Assembly: GCF_052324685.1 (NCBI RefSeq)
Contig: NC_135212.1
Location: 47,729,809-47,793,808, forward strand
Direction of reading: 5' to 3'
Source of the DNA: Brachyhypopomus gauderio
Taxonomy: Eukaryota; Chordata; Actinopteri; Gymnotiformes; Hypopomidae
Length of the DNA: 64,000 bases
In this document: positions 45,600-58,688 of the stretch, in pieces
Numbering within the stretch: the stretch's first letter is position 1
How the letters are laid out: every line of letters begins with the position of its first letter
Program-made: the position numbers and the translations under genes
The notes under the pieces: model-generated
What the model was told of the DNA's origin: nothing
Databases searched by the model: none
What the model saw: only the letters and a program-made list of their open reading frames with translations

Positions 45600-46125
45600 T
45601 ATACAGTGCATCCACTAAGTATCCATAAACCTGTCTATATAAGGTCCTGCAGTTGACAGTACATGTCAGAGCACAAACCAGGCCATGAAGTCCAAGGAAT
45701 TGTCTGTAGACCTCAGAAGACAGAGTTGTATTGAGGCCCAGATCTGGGGAATGGTACAGAAACATCTCCGCAGCACTAAAGATTCCAATGAGCATGGTGG
45801 CCTCCATGATCTGTAAATGGAAGAAGTTTGGAACCACCAGGACTCATCCTAGAGCTTGCTGCCCAGCCAGTCTGAGTGACCGGGGCTCCGGGGCAGAAGG
45901 GCCTTAGTCAGGAAGGTGAGCAAGAACCCAAGGGTCACTCTGATAGAGCTTCAGCATTGCTCTGTGGAGAGAGGAGAAACTTCCATAACAATAACTATTT
46001 CTGCAGCACTCCAACAGTCAGGCATGTATGGCCAGATGGAAGCCACCCCTCGACACAAGACTGCCCATCTGAAGGACCCGAGTGCTCTGTACCTCAGACT
46101 AGATCCACACGAAAATTAGATTAAC
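45600..46125 (+). pseudogene. Tc1/mariner transposase relic, N-terminal part
   Basis: The plus strand preserves the start of a Tc1 transposase (MKSKELSVDLRRQ at about 45685), then WKKFGTTRT, SLSDRG, REV-like KNPRVTLIEL and ISAALQQSGMYGQME, and ends near TAHLKDPSALY. Stops and frameshifts split it. The catalytic half and the right end are missing. It is a different Tc1 lineage from the copy at 36844-37938. Confidence 0.8.
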
Positions 46126-46129
46126 AGGA

Positions 46130-48690
46130 TGTAATTTGTAAATAAGCACATAAATAAATAACTGTATTTGACAAATAAAACCTTGAACATGGAGGCAGTT
46201 TTCTTCAAATGTTCTGCCTTAGGATGCTGAACTCACTGGGATTCAAGGTTACCCAAACAAAAAGGTGCATTTTCAGCTTCCACTCAGAAGAAAACCCTGA
46301 GAAGTCAGCAATACCCCCTGCTTGGGGCAGTGTGTGTGCTGCCCTGTCCATCTTCAACACTTGTGACAACTAGTCAACCTTCTAGTTGGAAAGATCCAGG
46401 AGGGCAAATCATTCCAAATACGCGTAATAAGCGGAGGTTATAGAAGGGGGCAGTTCACTTCAGCCTGAACTGGTATGTCCAGACATTACAGTCTCCATTC
46501 TATTGTTTCTTATGGACCTTGCGGTTCAGATCAAACAGAAGACTGGCTTTTTTAATCCTCAAAAATACATTCTCTATCAGTCCAAGATGTCACTGTATAA
46601 TGAAAAAAAGAGATGTCACTAGATAGGAAAAAGTAATTATCTGGAAAAGTGAAACTTGTATAAGCTGTAAAATTATACCAAGTCGTACTTCTGAATTATA
46701 ATATCCCATAAGACCAGCTCTGTTCTCAATAAAACCTTTTTCAAATATATCCGGGCCACTAGATGGCGCCAGTGCATTTTGGTTCTGCTGTTCTCTTTTT
46801 TTTCTTAGTCCATTATTCCATCATAGGTACAGTATTAGTGGGCGCCCAGGTGCAGGGGGTGTAGTAATAACTGATGATGAAGTGCTTTTGTCTCATTTTC
46901 CCATTACTCATTTGCCAGTGACAACTACCTTTCACTGACATACATAAATATAAACAGAAACCTAGAATGTCTAGTATTGAATGAACAGACGATGTTTACT
47001 TAAGACCAGATGGACCAAATAAACAGAGTAAAAGAGTCAACATTATTTTTTCGCTGTGTGCTGTGATACCAAGTTAAAGACTGTTTGTGAAGTTTGTGAA
47101 TACTGTGAACGGTAGCCCTCTCATGCAATAAGGTCAATAAAAGAGCGCGCGCTCTCTCTCTCTCTTTCTGTATTCATTTTTCCTGTCACTGTGAGGGTGA
47201 TAACTGGGTGGACTGCATGCAATTTTGAATTCATTTATTACACATGGTCAGTTAAATCTAATCAGTAAGCAGCCTAAGTTAAAATTAACATCAAGTGACA
47301 CTGAACAGTTGGGGATTTAAGGAGGAAAATTTGAGGAAAATTAGGAGAGATTTGATCCTATCTTGTGAGCCTATGTTCTAACCAAGGCCTTTCTTATTGA
47401 AATCAGATGTACAGTACATTTCTGAGAGTCTCCTGGTCCAGTCATTTCAATGTGTTGGGAACACCTTTATTTGTTTTAATAGGTGCAATTCTCTTGTAAT
47501 TCAAAGGCATAGCTAATCGTTAATGATGGCTACTAAATGTACTGAGCATTCAGAAATAGCATCAGTGAAAAAGAACACTGCCATAGACAAGCAGTGAACA
47601 GTGTAGGCGGGCTTCCTCTGTAGGCCAAAAAAGGCAGCAGATCAATTAGCAATTTGGCAGTTGTCTTATATTCAACAATCAAGGTTCTGTTTGTTTCAGC
47701 TTGAATGCATTAGATGGCATTGCAGAGGCAGGCCTGGTCATTCATTGTGAATGTCTTCGATATTTCACCGCAGCTGCCATGAGGTTTGCTGTGTGACTGC
47801 ATCTCCTTGGAGCAAATAGTGGCCTGATGTCTGGCTAATTCTGAGTTAAGGTTGGAGAAGAGTCACAGTATGCAGAGAGTTAGGAGGCCAGTTAGTTCAT
47901 CACAATACATTAGTGAGCAATTTCACCAGCGGTTCAAAAACAGAGGTTCAAAAGAATCAGTGCATTAATTAAAAAATAGATTAAGGAGTTTATCAGAGAG
48001 AAATGTTCTTAATCAATTAAAAAAGATACATGAAAAAGTAATAAAGACAGTTCAGTTTAAATATTTCCAGAAGTAACCTATTCTTTCTTTCATATACATC
48101 GAATATTATTTTCACTTACCTGTGCAAGATCAATGAAGGATAAGGCCCAGCAGTTTTCTATTACAGTAAATGAAAGAAGTGAAATGAAATGAAAGATCTT
48201 TCAGAAGTGGCCTTAGAAAAATATTTACATTGGTTAAACTCGCTTTTTCATATATATACAGTATTTATATACAATATATCTATCTATACTATCAAAAGTA
48301 CACTATTGTTAGGTCATGTTAGGTCATGGCAGCGTTTCTCAAAGTGTGGGGCGTGGGTATTGCAGGTGGGGCGCAAGCAATTGGAAGAAATTAACCTTTT
48401 TAAGCCTGTCATTTTAATGCCTGTTCGTTTTGCATAAGCCCCGGATGTTTAAAATGTCTGTGGAACAGTGTGAACCAGGACTAGAGTCGGCCCTTTAATG
48501 AATTTGTACCGCCCCCCCAGGTCAACAAATTACATCCCCCCCCCCCGATTGTATGTATTTTGGATTCTGCTGTTAAGATGCGAATACAGACGCTGAAGAT
48601 ATTTGCTCAGCTTTGGTCCCACTGTCTCAAGTTTACTGCTCTAAGGCAGTAAGTAATTCAGTCTTATTCATTTTGGTCATAACAAAGAGT
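46130..48690. other. Intergenic, no gene seen
   Basis: AT-rich DNA with a short CGCG(CT)n run near 47144-47166, a C-run near 48512-48545 and no recognised exon or element. One CTCF-like site is listed separately. Confidence 0.4.
46756..46769 (+). promoter_or_regulatory. CTCF-like motif
   Basis: CCACTAGATGGCGC fits the CCAsyAGrkGGCrs core at every position. It stands in otherwise AT-rich DNA downstream of the Tc1 relic. Binding is not shown. Confidence 0.45.
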
Positions 48691-48697
48691 ATAGCAA

Positions 48698-49498
48698 ATG
48701 TGTAATACGTGTATACGTGTATATGTGTAATACGAGTATATGTGTAATACGAGTATATGTGTAATACGTGTATATGTGTAATACGAGTATATGTGTAATA
48801 CGAGTATATGTGTAATACGAGTATATGTGTAATACGTGTATATGTGTAATACGTGTATATGTGTAATACGAGTATATGTGTAATACGAGTATATGTGTAA
48901 TACGTGTATATGTGTAATACGAGTATATGTGTAATACGAGTATATGTGTAATACGAGTATATGTGTAATACGTGTATATGTGTAATACGAGTATATGTGT
49001 AATACGTGTATATGTGTAATACGTGTATATGTGTAATACGAGTATATGTGTAATACGAGTATATGTGTAATACGAGTATATGTGTAATACGTGTATATGT
49101 GTAATACGTGTATATGTGTAATACGAGTATATGTGTAATACGAGTATATGTGTAATACGTGTATATGTGTAATACGAGTATATGTGTAATACGAGTATAT
49201 GTGTAATACGAGTATATGTGTAATACGAGTATATGTGTAATACGTGTATATGTGTAATACGAGTATATGTGTAATACGTGTATATGTGTAATACGTGTAT
49301 ATGTGTAATACGAGTATATGTGTAATACGTGTATATGTGTAATACGTGTATATGTGTAATACGAGTATATGTGTAATACGAGTATATGTGTAATACGAGT
49401 ATATGTGTAATACGTGTATATGTGTAATACGAGTATATGTGTAATACGTGTATATGTGTAATACGTGTATATGTGTAATACGAGTATATGTGTAATAC
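48698..49498. repeat. 17-bp minisatellite with one two-state site, about 46 copies
   Basis: Unit GTGTAATACGWGTATAT repeats about 46 times with almost no other difference. Only W varies: A (CGAG) or T (CGTG). The first unit also has a small TACGTG variation. Because 17 is not a multiple of three, three consecutive units make a 51-bp frame, and two minus-strand frames of 278 and 292 codons stay open by chance. The array is not a gene. Confidence 0.97.
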
Positions 49499-49509
49499 AA
49501 CTCTGGATA

Positions 49510-50640
49510 AACTCGGCAGCTTCATGCTCATACTCAGAATCTTTTGTTTTTTCAATCAGTAAGGACAGAATTATCTTTGATTTATTTTTATCGTGTGAAC
49601 TGTACTGGCAACCCTCACATGGAAAACATTATTTATCTCAGATCCATACTGAGTGAGGCCAGGCTGTTTCAAGGCAATACAACTAGTTTTTTTCCATTGA
49701 TGTAGGCCCTTGAGAAGACACACAAAGAATTCAACGCCCCGCGTAATGATAATAATTCTGCATGACCACCATATGCTGTATTAATGCATATACAGCAGTG
49801 CCATCTACAGGCGACTGTCCACTGAACATCTGATATGGTTATTATCAAAGGTTGCTGGAACAAACTATGTTACATCTAAATAAGTCTCAGGTGCAGTAAA
49901 ACATAAAAGGTTGGAGTCATGATAGGTACAACAATTACTTAGATGAGCCCTGTGCTTTCTTCCATTTGCTGTAAGAGTATTGTTTAACAACATTATTGCT
50001 TTGGCCATCATATTACGTTTCTGACATAATGTTATTATGGGCACTGACTGCAGTAGCCACTAAAAGATCAAATATTAATGAGGACAGTCTGACTCCATTT
50101 TGTACACATACATATGGAATAATAATCAGAATATACATCTTATTTTTGTATGCATAGTAATATCTAAAACTTATATAATCACATGGCAAGAGTTGTGGAG
50201 TAGTGGATGCAAGTCACATCAAATGTTTGTTTGCTTGGAGCAACTTACGACATCCTTCCAAGCCATCAACACCATGAATGGTGGGTGAAGACCCTACTTG
50301 TAAATGATGTAGTGGAGGTATTGTAAAAGGGCCTAGCGGTAATTGTAAAGTGGTTAGGTTTGTGTGCCGGGGCAATGTATTGGAGAGTGAACGCAGGCTA
50401 TGAATATCTGTAGATGGGCTTATAAGCGATATTTGAAATTGCTAGCGGTAGTAGGTAAAAAGTGACAGGTCCCACAGTGCATTGAACTAACTACACCGGG
50501 GCCAGATATGGCGGTGTGAGTACACACGAACGTAAATAGATAGTTTAATTTATAGAGTTAATAATTCCATCTGAGGATGCCGTAGCCTAGATGAAAGTTT
50601 GTGAGGAAGAATGCAGATTTGGTGCTTGTGGTGTGTAGAT
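49510..50640. other. Intergenic, no gene seen
   Basis: AT-rich DNA. A CTCF-like CCTGTAGATGGCAC is on the minus strand at about 49798-49811 (one departure from the core). Nothing else was recognised. Confidence 0.4.
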
Positions 50641-50653
50641 GATCGGTGCATTT

Positions 50654-51020
50654 CAGTGTTGCCACCTGTCCCGGTTTTCCCGGGACTGTCCCGGCTTTCA
50701 CGTGCCTGTCCCGGTTTTCCCGGGCTGTCCCGGTTTTTCTTCTTTTTAATATTCGGTCCAGGCAAAAAAACTAGGTTAGTTCAAATCGCGATTCAGACTG
50801 TTTCTGCACACTTTAAATCTGTTTTTTTTTCTCTCGCTGTGTTCATTTTAAACCCCTCCGGTAACGTTTTACGTTCGCCGCCGCAAACACCCCGCTCAAC
50901 AACTTACGTTCGCCCCCCTTCCGCCCCCCCCCCCCCCCCCCCGTCAACAGATTACACTCGCCACCCTGTGTCGGTATAAAAGTGTCCTTGTTTTTTGTCA
51001 GACCTAGGTGGCAACCCTAG
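50654..51020. mobile_element. MITE-like element with CCCGG repeats and the G-run module
   Basis: The left end CAGTGTTGCCACCT and the right end, inverted, CTAGGGTTGCCACCT form terminal inverted repeats. The left part has three tandem CTGTCCCGGTTTTCCCGGG-like copies. The right part holds, on the minus strand, GGTGGCGAGTGTA, a G-run and GTTGTTGAGCGGGG, in the same order as in the element at 44794-45150. No convincing target duplication was found. Confidence 0.65.
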
Positions 51021-53290
51021 GTGGTAGATGTAAGTGCTGGGTATCTGTAGCCAAATCTGCCACTTCTTTGCTTATGCAGTTGGGCTTTACATGCGGAGAA
51101 TTAAGAGGTAGTTGTGAAGGGGTTATCAGAAGTAGCTGAAATGGCTTGTCAGTGGCTGTGGATAAAGGGAACGCAGACTAGCACAGTGAGAAAGTGGAAC
51201 GGCTGTGGTGTTTGGTGTGTTGGGTACGTGGAGGAAACTCATATCAGGCTGTACTGAGCTCACAGCACATATCTAAGTGCTGCATGTGTCCATGTTGACG
51301 AGGGAGGGAAGCAGGGACGTCTCCGAGCTTTGACCAGATACACGGCTAGTTGAGCAATTGACTCGTCAACTAGATCACTGGAGTCCTCCAAGGGCAGGTG
51401 AGTTATCCAAAGGAGCAGAGGGACACCTAGTGGAAAATACAGAGAATTACACAGAATTAGAAAAATTAGAGCAAGCTAGTTAAAGTGCCTTTAGAGAATT
51501 CTGTAGGGTGTTTAATATTTCACACCACCACCTTCCAGTCGCTCTTTGCTCCCAAGACCAACCTCATTTGTTGCTTGGAGTTCTTCTTTGTTAAAAAGTA
51601 CATTTTGATTTAAATAATTGCCATTCTGCTCATCCTCAGCTTTGGAAAATTACAAATTACTTCTGTGCTCCAGCCTCAATGACGCACAACACAGTTGCTC
51701 AACATTTACCTGGGGAAATTATTCCAAGATTTGGCATTCCTAAGATAACCAGCACAGATTATGGCAGCCATCTTGTAAACAGCATGATTAGCAGACCCCA
51801 CCAAACAACTGTGTGTACGACCTACAATCAGCAGGACTGGTAGATAGAGCAAATAGGACAATCATATTTGAAGTGGTGAAAACAAGCCTGGCCTCTGACT
51901 GACAGAATTGGGTAGTATTACTCCTTGACACATCCACGGCCAGAGTGCTTACAAGTGATTCATGTCTGTGCGTTATTTTTTTATATTACCATCTGAGAGC
52001 CAGTTTACCTCACAAAAGAACCAGTGAAACCATGAAGGTACATAAAAGAAAGTGTGAAAGTGCAGTAAAAGTAGCTGGAGTGAACCTGTGGATTCTCCAC
52101 TTTAGTCCAGTCGAAGAGCCTGGTTGCTCTGTCAGTTACATCACTGAACTCCTGAAGACACAGAAAGGACAGAGTGAAGTGCTTGTAACCTCTGACAGCC
52201 CTACCACATCCATCACAACAAACCATGAACAACTTATGAGTAACTTATCAGTATTAATGCTTGTAAAATAGCAATTTCATAATGAAACTACATTAGATCT
52301 TACTACTTACCGATTTAAAGAACATAGGAAAACAACAACATAAATGAATATACATGAAAAAATAACAATATATTTCATTATATACATAAATGAAATGTAT
52401 GTTGTTAGAGAAGCCATACTCAAATAAACAAGTCCTTGGCAGGTCCTAGGTGATAAATACACCACGGTGCACAAAAGCAGCTAAGACAAGACATGCCTCC
52501 GTCAATGAGCAGGATGAAGAGGCCACAAAGCCTTAGCCAGTGTCATCTAATGCTGTAAAAAAGAATCACGGTGTTATAACCTATTCTAACTATGGAGTAT
52601 AATTATTATTGCTGATGATCAAAGGGGGGAATGTGGATTAATCGCAATCTACATTTTCGACTTTTACATTAGACCTTTTACAATCTTTTCTGTTTTACAG
52701 TGTGACTGGAGAGAGAATGCTAATTCCAATTACACACTGTTCTATCATTGTATACTTAGCTGCATTTCTTACTGAATTCTACATATGGGTTGTGTTAAAG
52801 AATGCAATACAATTTGGTAAACAAAATGCCTTAATTAGGAGTGAAAGAAGACTTTGAAAAATATATGAGTATGATGATGTCTTACCATCCTCAGACTTTG
52901 ATGGAAGGATCGTGGGTTAACAGAAATGTAGGTAGGAGCTCTCGTTCACGTCTCCTTCACGTTATCATTAGAGGTGTTGTCTTACCAGTTGCATAATGAC
53001 CACCTATATTTCTCAGTATTGTGGTTAGATTACAGCAGGTGTTATATTTAAGAGAGACGAGATCCAGATATTGCTCCAGTGTAACAGGATAATGCACTAA
53101 ATACTGTAGCTAATAAGCTAATAGAAAACTTTTTTCATTTTTTTTCCTAGTTTTTAGTTCTGCATACAAATGTCCTGTATTTTCTGGATGTGCTCTAATG
53201 ATGATACTGAAAAATAATTATAAATTGTCAGTATACCATTGCAAACCGCGAATCTAATGGTGGCCTAAGACTTTTGCACAGTACTGTGCA
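51021..53290. other. Intergenic, no gene seen
   Basis: AT-rich DNA with short frames only. No exon, repeat family or element end was recognised. Confidence 0.4.
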
Positions 53291-53294
53291 GAGT

Positions 53295-53439
53295 TCAATC
53301 AATCAAAGTTTGTATAGCGCTTTTAACAACTCAAGTTGTCGCAAAGCAGCTTTACAGGGTTTACAAGGTTAACAATACTATGGGTCCAGAACCCTAATGA
53401 GCAAGCCAAAGGCGACAGTGGCGAGGAAAATCTCCCTAT
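53295..53439 (-). mobile_element. 3' tail fragment of an L2-clade LINE (or derived SINE)
   Basis: Read on the minus strand, this is the same tail as the LINE at 60716-62090: the Ser/Ala-rich block with CCTCGCCACTGTCGCCTTTGG, TTGCTCATTAGGGTTCTGG and finally AAAAGCGCTATACAAA. Only the tail is present, and it breaks off exactly where the 53-bp inverted repeat begins. Confidence 0.8.
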
Positions 53440-53614
53440 GAGTTGTATAATCCAGGTTCAGAAAGTAAAAGTCCTCACCAGGATTTTGCTCAAGCTTGCT
53501 AGATTTCTGCAATTAGTGCAATCCAGGTCAAATGAGTGGAATCATCACAATCCAGGAAGCCTGAGCAAAATCCTGGTGAGGACTTTTACTTTCTGAACCT
53601 GGATTATACAACTC
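53440..53614. repeat. Perfect 53-bp inverted repeat with 69-bp loop
   Basis: Arms 53440-53492 (starts GAGTTGTATAATCC) and 53562-53614 (ends GGATTATACAACTC) are exact reverse complements by eye. The loop ends are weakly complementary too. A transcript of either strand would fold into a long hairpin. No target duplication or family was recognised; it could be a foldback element. Confidence 0.95.
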
Positions 53615-53619
53615 TGGTA

Positions 53620-56600
53620 CTGTGTATATATAACTCCACATTTCTACAGGTCAACTGTGATTGGCTAATTCCAAAGATATGCACATGAATGTGCTTCGCC
53701 AAGAACTCAAGCAACAGAGAAAAAGATTAACAACAGTCAAGCAACAGAACCGACAGAACGCGACTGTAGTGATTCTGCCAGCCTGCTACAAACGCTTGAT
53801 CCAATCCCTCTCTGTGCTGTAACTTACGTGATCTCCAGGACTCGCTAGCTAACCTCTTGCATCTGTTTCATGTATTAGCACTGCCTTCTATAATTCTCAA
53901 TAGCTTTATCAAACTGTGGCTTTTAAAATTTATACTGTAGCTCAACTCTCCTTCCTTTCTCTCTCTGTGGACTGGCATTGAAAAATGTTGATGATTCCAT
54001 AATATATGGCTAGAAGGAAGCTGTCATATTTTAAAAACACTCTGCAACACTTTACTGCTGATCCTTGGTAAGTCTGTGTCTCCGCCCCTTCCTTGAGCTT
54101 TAAACCGCTTTGTTCTGAAACCCTAGAATTCACCTCCTCTCTTTCCCCTCCCCATATATATGCCTTATCCAGTTCCCTAGTGTCACATTTGTGGAATTTG
54201 AACTCAACACTGGTCCCACTCAGCACTGCACTAGTAAATATTAATAGAACTCAACATTCGAACATTGCTTTGTCAAGCCACACACACAAGCCTGTTCGTT
54301 GAGGAAATAGCTTCAGACCCCTAAAGCAAACGTTCTGCCAAGGAGCCGTGGACTTCTACACATGCATCTAAAGAACTGGGCCTGACTTGTGTGGAAATCT
54401 CAAACATCCCAGTTTTCCCTTTAGGTGAAGGTGCACGCACCGTTCACCGTTATTACTCAAAGTAAAAGCCTAAAACTATTGTGTGTGACAAATGTACGTA
54501 GGCGTTCTCTGTAAAATCAGATTCACATTACAAAAATATTTACACTTTGACCAAAACCTTTTGTGCTCTTGCGGTTCTTTGTATTCACATGAGAGATGAT
54601 GTTACAGTGGAGTTCCTCCCTAATGTCTCCCCAATCTGCTTTTCATCAAAATGGGAGAAATTGGGTAAATCGCCCTTTCCCCCCGCAACACCTAATGAGA
54701 GACGCAGGGAAAACACCGGAGTGCAGTACGCACAGTTATTGCGCCACACATTTCACGCATTATTTAAAACGGCTTTTTCATTTCGATGATGAACCCTGAA
54801 TACGTTTTAATTGTTCAAAGGAGTAACACTACAATAATTGTTGATAGACAAACAATATAATCATACACGTGTTTTTTTTCCCCTGCGGATGCTCTGGGTG
54901 GTTCTTTACCTCCGTGCACTTTGTATCTTAGCTTGTGCTTACACCACAGTGTTCTTCTCTGAATTAAAGAGCTGGTTAAAGGGAGTAGTGTTAATTCATT
55001 AACAGTGTGTCCTATCCAAAATGACGTGGCGTGATTCTGGCGCTGCGGGTCTCATTACTCAGTTGTGTCTTGGGCGGGTGAGTGAGAGGTGGGTTTGTGG
55101 TGTCGGTGGTTAGGGTTCTGTGAGATAAACAAGGGGAAAGGCACAGAGAATCTGAGCTGTTTTGACACCTTCCTGCTCATTAAGCCAATGTGCCAGTGAC
55201 AGGATACCTCCTCCAAATGACATGCAAGTTCACCTGCTATCACTGCCCCGTGTCTGGAGTAAACCAGTTTGTTCTCACCTGCTGTTTACAAAGCATACCA
55301 CAAACACATTTTGTGTCTGTGTCAAACAGCAGTTTATAGTTCGCGCAATATATATTCTGCCAACACTATGAGAACAAATTGCTATCATTGTCTTCAGCTT
55401 GTAATGACTGTATGGTTAGGGTGAGGTGATTTATAGTTAGCAGGAAACACACACAGTTGCAGCTCTGAACCTCACCTCACAGGCTTATTGTCTGTTGCAC
55501 ATGTGTTAGTGTTAAGAACTGGAATAGCCAAAGAGATAAACCCAAGTTATTACGCAAATTTAACATGTAAAAACAAGCATTATGTATGATCAGAAACGCA
55601 GCATTAACTATTTCCAGGATTCCTCTTTTACACCCACATATGTTGTATTTGCCTGAAAAGTAGAAAACATGATGCCCAAAATGGTCCCTGCTCAGCAATA
55701 TCAAAACTATTTTACACAATTTACTGTACAGTTTCAGTTCTGGTGGTGGCGGAGAGGAGCACCTTTAAGGGGACACGGGCCCAGATAATATTAGGAAAAT
55801 GTAGGTCGTAGCATCTCTGTATTAATAGACAGTGTATTGGTATAATAATGAAAACATCAAACATTATGCTATACATCCATTCAGTTTATCTTAAAATACT
55901 ATTTTACAAGACATTAGACCCAGAATGAAACTACAGTTCTTCTCGGTGTGAGGGGTGGAGGGGTGGATGGGCAGGCTGGAATATGCTTTGAGTTCCAATA
56001 TTTACAATGGGTTCGTTCAGAAAAGGTTTTAGGTGCCGTGACCGGGGCAGCCATGGAAGGCATTTGACTTTTGGCTTTTTCCAGACATAAATGTGTCCAG
56101 ATGTAAGAAATAAAGGGCATGAGATGATTTGGACAAAGTTACTTCATCATTCTGGTCTTTGTGCTCCACATCTCTGGATATGTATCTTTTTTGTGCTGGC
56201 TTTGAATCCAAGCAGATTATGAATGCCAGCCCTGTCGTAAATTAAACTTTATGAAGCTAAAATACAGTTTTTCTTAAGATGGGATCAACAAAGATTCATT
56301 TCTGTGGCAATTGCTGAAGCCAAAGGTTTGTGGCAGCTCTCATATTAAGTATAGTCCTAATGCTGGAGATGGCATGAGGGCAATTGTTCTGTATTTGTTT
56401 GATATTCTGATATCTTACATTACCCAGTTTCAATACTGATCCAATATGTTTTAATGAAAAATCCCTGTGGACATTTGGTTCTGCTGCTGGGTGAAATGTA
56501 GATTGGTGAGGATTTTGTGTGAGATTTATTGTACAAGCTAGATTTTTATAGGTATCATGCTTGGATATTACAGATAAAAAATAAATAAAATTTAAAAAAA

Positions 56601-56670
56601 ACAAAATCTTTGTTCACAAGACTAAGGCATACATTTTCCCTTTTCTATACAATATCTCTGAATGGAGATA
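53620..56670. other. Intergenic, no gene seen
   Basis: AT-rich DNA without recognised exons. Short frames of up to about 100 codons show no family features. Confidence 0.4.
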
Positions 56671-56684
56671 TGTATTGTCTAGGT

Positions 56685-56985
56685 CAGGGGTAATCAACTA
56701 TATTGTTCCGCGGGCGAACGTAAGTTGTTGAGCGGGGGGGGTCGAACCTATGTTGTTGAGCAGGGGGGGTGCGGCGAACGTAACACTCGTGACGGAGTGT
56801 TTTTTTTCAATAGCACTGAAATAAATGCTAATTAAAAATTTATTCTCCCGTCAAAATTATGAAATATTTTTAACAATTTATTCTGGGTCCGGATGGGATG
56901 GCATTTGGGTCCGTATCCAGTTAATCAGGAATGAGATTGGGCCCGGACAGGACTGCGTTCGGGTCCGGATCCGGACCGCGGTCTG
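56685..56985. mobile_element. Non-autonomous hAT-type MITE, 301 bp
   Basis: Starts CAGGGGTAATCAACT and is flanked by a perfect 8-bp duplication GTCTAGGT (56677-56684 and 56986-56993). It holds two TTGTTGAGC(G/A)GGGG modules, GGGTCCGTATCCAGTTAATC and the GGTCCGGATCCGGACCGCGG palindromic block, as in the element at 17287-17630. Confidence 0.87.
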
Positions 56986-57053
56986 GTCTAGGTCATCACA
57001 TGCTTGGTTCTCAGCAGTTCTATACTCAATCCTAACGTGTATACATGTGTGTG

Positions 57054-57056
<3 letters not shown>

Positions 57057-57120
<64 letters not shown>
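57057..57120. repeat. (CA)n microsatellite
   Basis: About 64 bp of CA dinucleotide. Confidence 0.95.
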
Positions 57121-57123
<3 letters not shown>

Positions 57124-57949
57124 GTGTCTCTCTGCTCAGTACAGCAACCTCCTTCACTCCTGAAACCCATTACACACCTCACACAGGCACTAAGTGAGTA
57201 CACAGAGTGGGGTTACCTGTACTACGAGTCTTCACTCGACCTCTGCTTAAAACCAATAGAAATGCAATTTGGTAACAATGATAAGATGGCTATTCTTTCC
57301 AGCACTAGAGTTATCTGAAGTTAATTTATTCTCTAGCTTATTATTAAAAGTTTCCAGGCTGAAAACCCAGCAGACTAACAGCAAGCTCACCAGCTCTCGT
57401 GCTTTTTCATGGAATCTGAACGTACTAAAGCCATAAAGTAATTAACGTTATGCAGAGACTGGAGCTCTTCTCGTTCATTTATTCTTTCTCCTTGTCAGCT
57501 CCCTCTGTTTTCCATGACCCTGAACGTACTTCATGGCCAAGCTGGAAAAAAACGATGTTTATCTTTTCTGATTAATAAACAAATCACGGTTGGTCAGGGA
57601 TCCATGACAGTGAACAGTTCTAAAACTGTTTCATCTAGTTTAAATGCCCCCATTAGAAGCCAGATAACCTGCTCCTCCACAATGAATTTTCAGAACAATA
57701 TCAAGCTATGCAAATCATATAACGTGTGAGTGCATGGGTATTTGTATTTGAATATGATCATTTGAATCATAAATAAATCTCTACAATCAAACCCCACAAC
57801 TGTGTATAAACTGTGATCAAGCCAACCTGATTGTTATCACAAGGGTTGCGCTACGCTGCTCTGAGTCAGGCTGGATTATGATGGTATCGTATTGGTTTCT
57901 ATAAGAACTTATCTTTTGATATCTGATATTTTTCTTTCTTTTCTTGGTG

Positions 57950-58640
57950 CTTCACAGTATCAGATGGTTCCATCTTTACTTAATGAAGGATCTTTTGGTA
58001 TTTAGCAGATTCGTGTTCTGCTCCATGTTTGGCAAACACTGTAATGATTTGAATGGCTGCTCAATGCAGGAAGGCTTGTGTGGCTTTATGTTTTCTCTTT
58101 AAATACCCCAAAGGTGTTTTATAGGATTCAAGTCAGGTGACATAGTCAGGTGACATAGTTAGTCAGGTGACATAGATAGCCAGATCACAGTTTCACTTTT
58201 TTCTTTTCTTTCTTTTTAGAAACTCTTTTTTGGCATACTTCACAGTATTGCTATTCTTGTCAAGCTTCTTGAGAATGATCTTGTCAGCCAGTATTTTGGC
58301 ATCTCTACAAGCATTCATGATGCATGTCATCTCCCAACACCTTTTGCACTCATGCAACCCCATGTCACCACGCTCCCACCGCTGTGCTTTACTGTCTAGG
58401 ACTGTGCTTTGACTGTGGCAGTCTCAACCTGGTTTTACCAAATACGCTGAAACCCATCTGAGCTGCACAAATTCATCTTGATTTCATATGACCGATGGAC
58501 ATGCTCACTTTTCATGCTGTTTAGCAAAGTTTAATCTTGTAGTTAGCTTAATCTTTTAAGCTTAATCTTGTAGCTCATTCTCCAGAGTGAACGATGGAGG
58601 ATTTCTTAGATGCTGACTTCATGCAATGTCCTTCACAGTG
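57950..58640 (-). pseudogene. Possible Tc1/mariner-like transposase relic
   Basis: Minus-strand fragments resemble the C-terminal half of a mariner-type transposase: a GGSVVTWGCMSAKGVG-like phrase (about 58350-58400) and, further along, LESYKTPLGYLKRK in the place of a DLNPIENLWG-type motif (about 58080-58130). It is heavily broken, and no ends were found. Confidence 0.4.
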
Positions 58641-58688
58641 TCTGAACCATCACACTCACATTTCCACTAACACTCCATTTGCCAAGTC

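Noticed and set aside
45876-46124. Possible small gene on the plus strand
   Set aside because: The phrases ISAALQQSGMYGQ and TAHLKD identify it as a Tc1 transposase fragment.
48698-49498. CRISPR-like regular array
   Set aside because: There are no unique spacers between repeats, the units are contiguous and the host is a vertebrate.
48664-49555. 278- and 292-codon YTYTRITHI-type frames
   Set aside because: These are periodic reading of a 17-bp minisatellite. Both frames are open by chance.
50611-50979. 122-codon frame with repeated FPGLSRLSRACPG
   Set aside because: It comes from CCCGG tandem repeats at the end of a MITE-like element.
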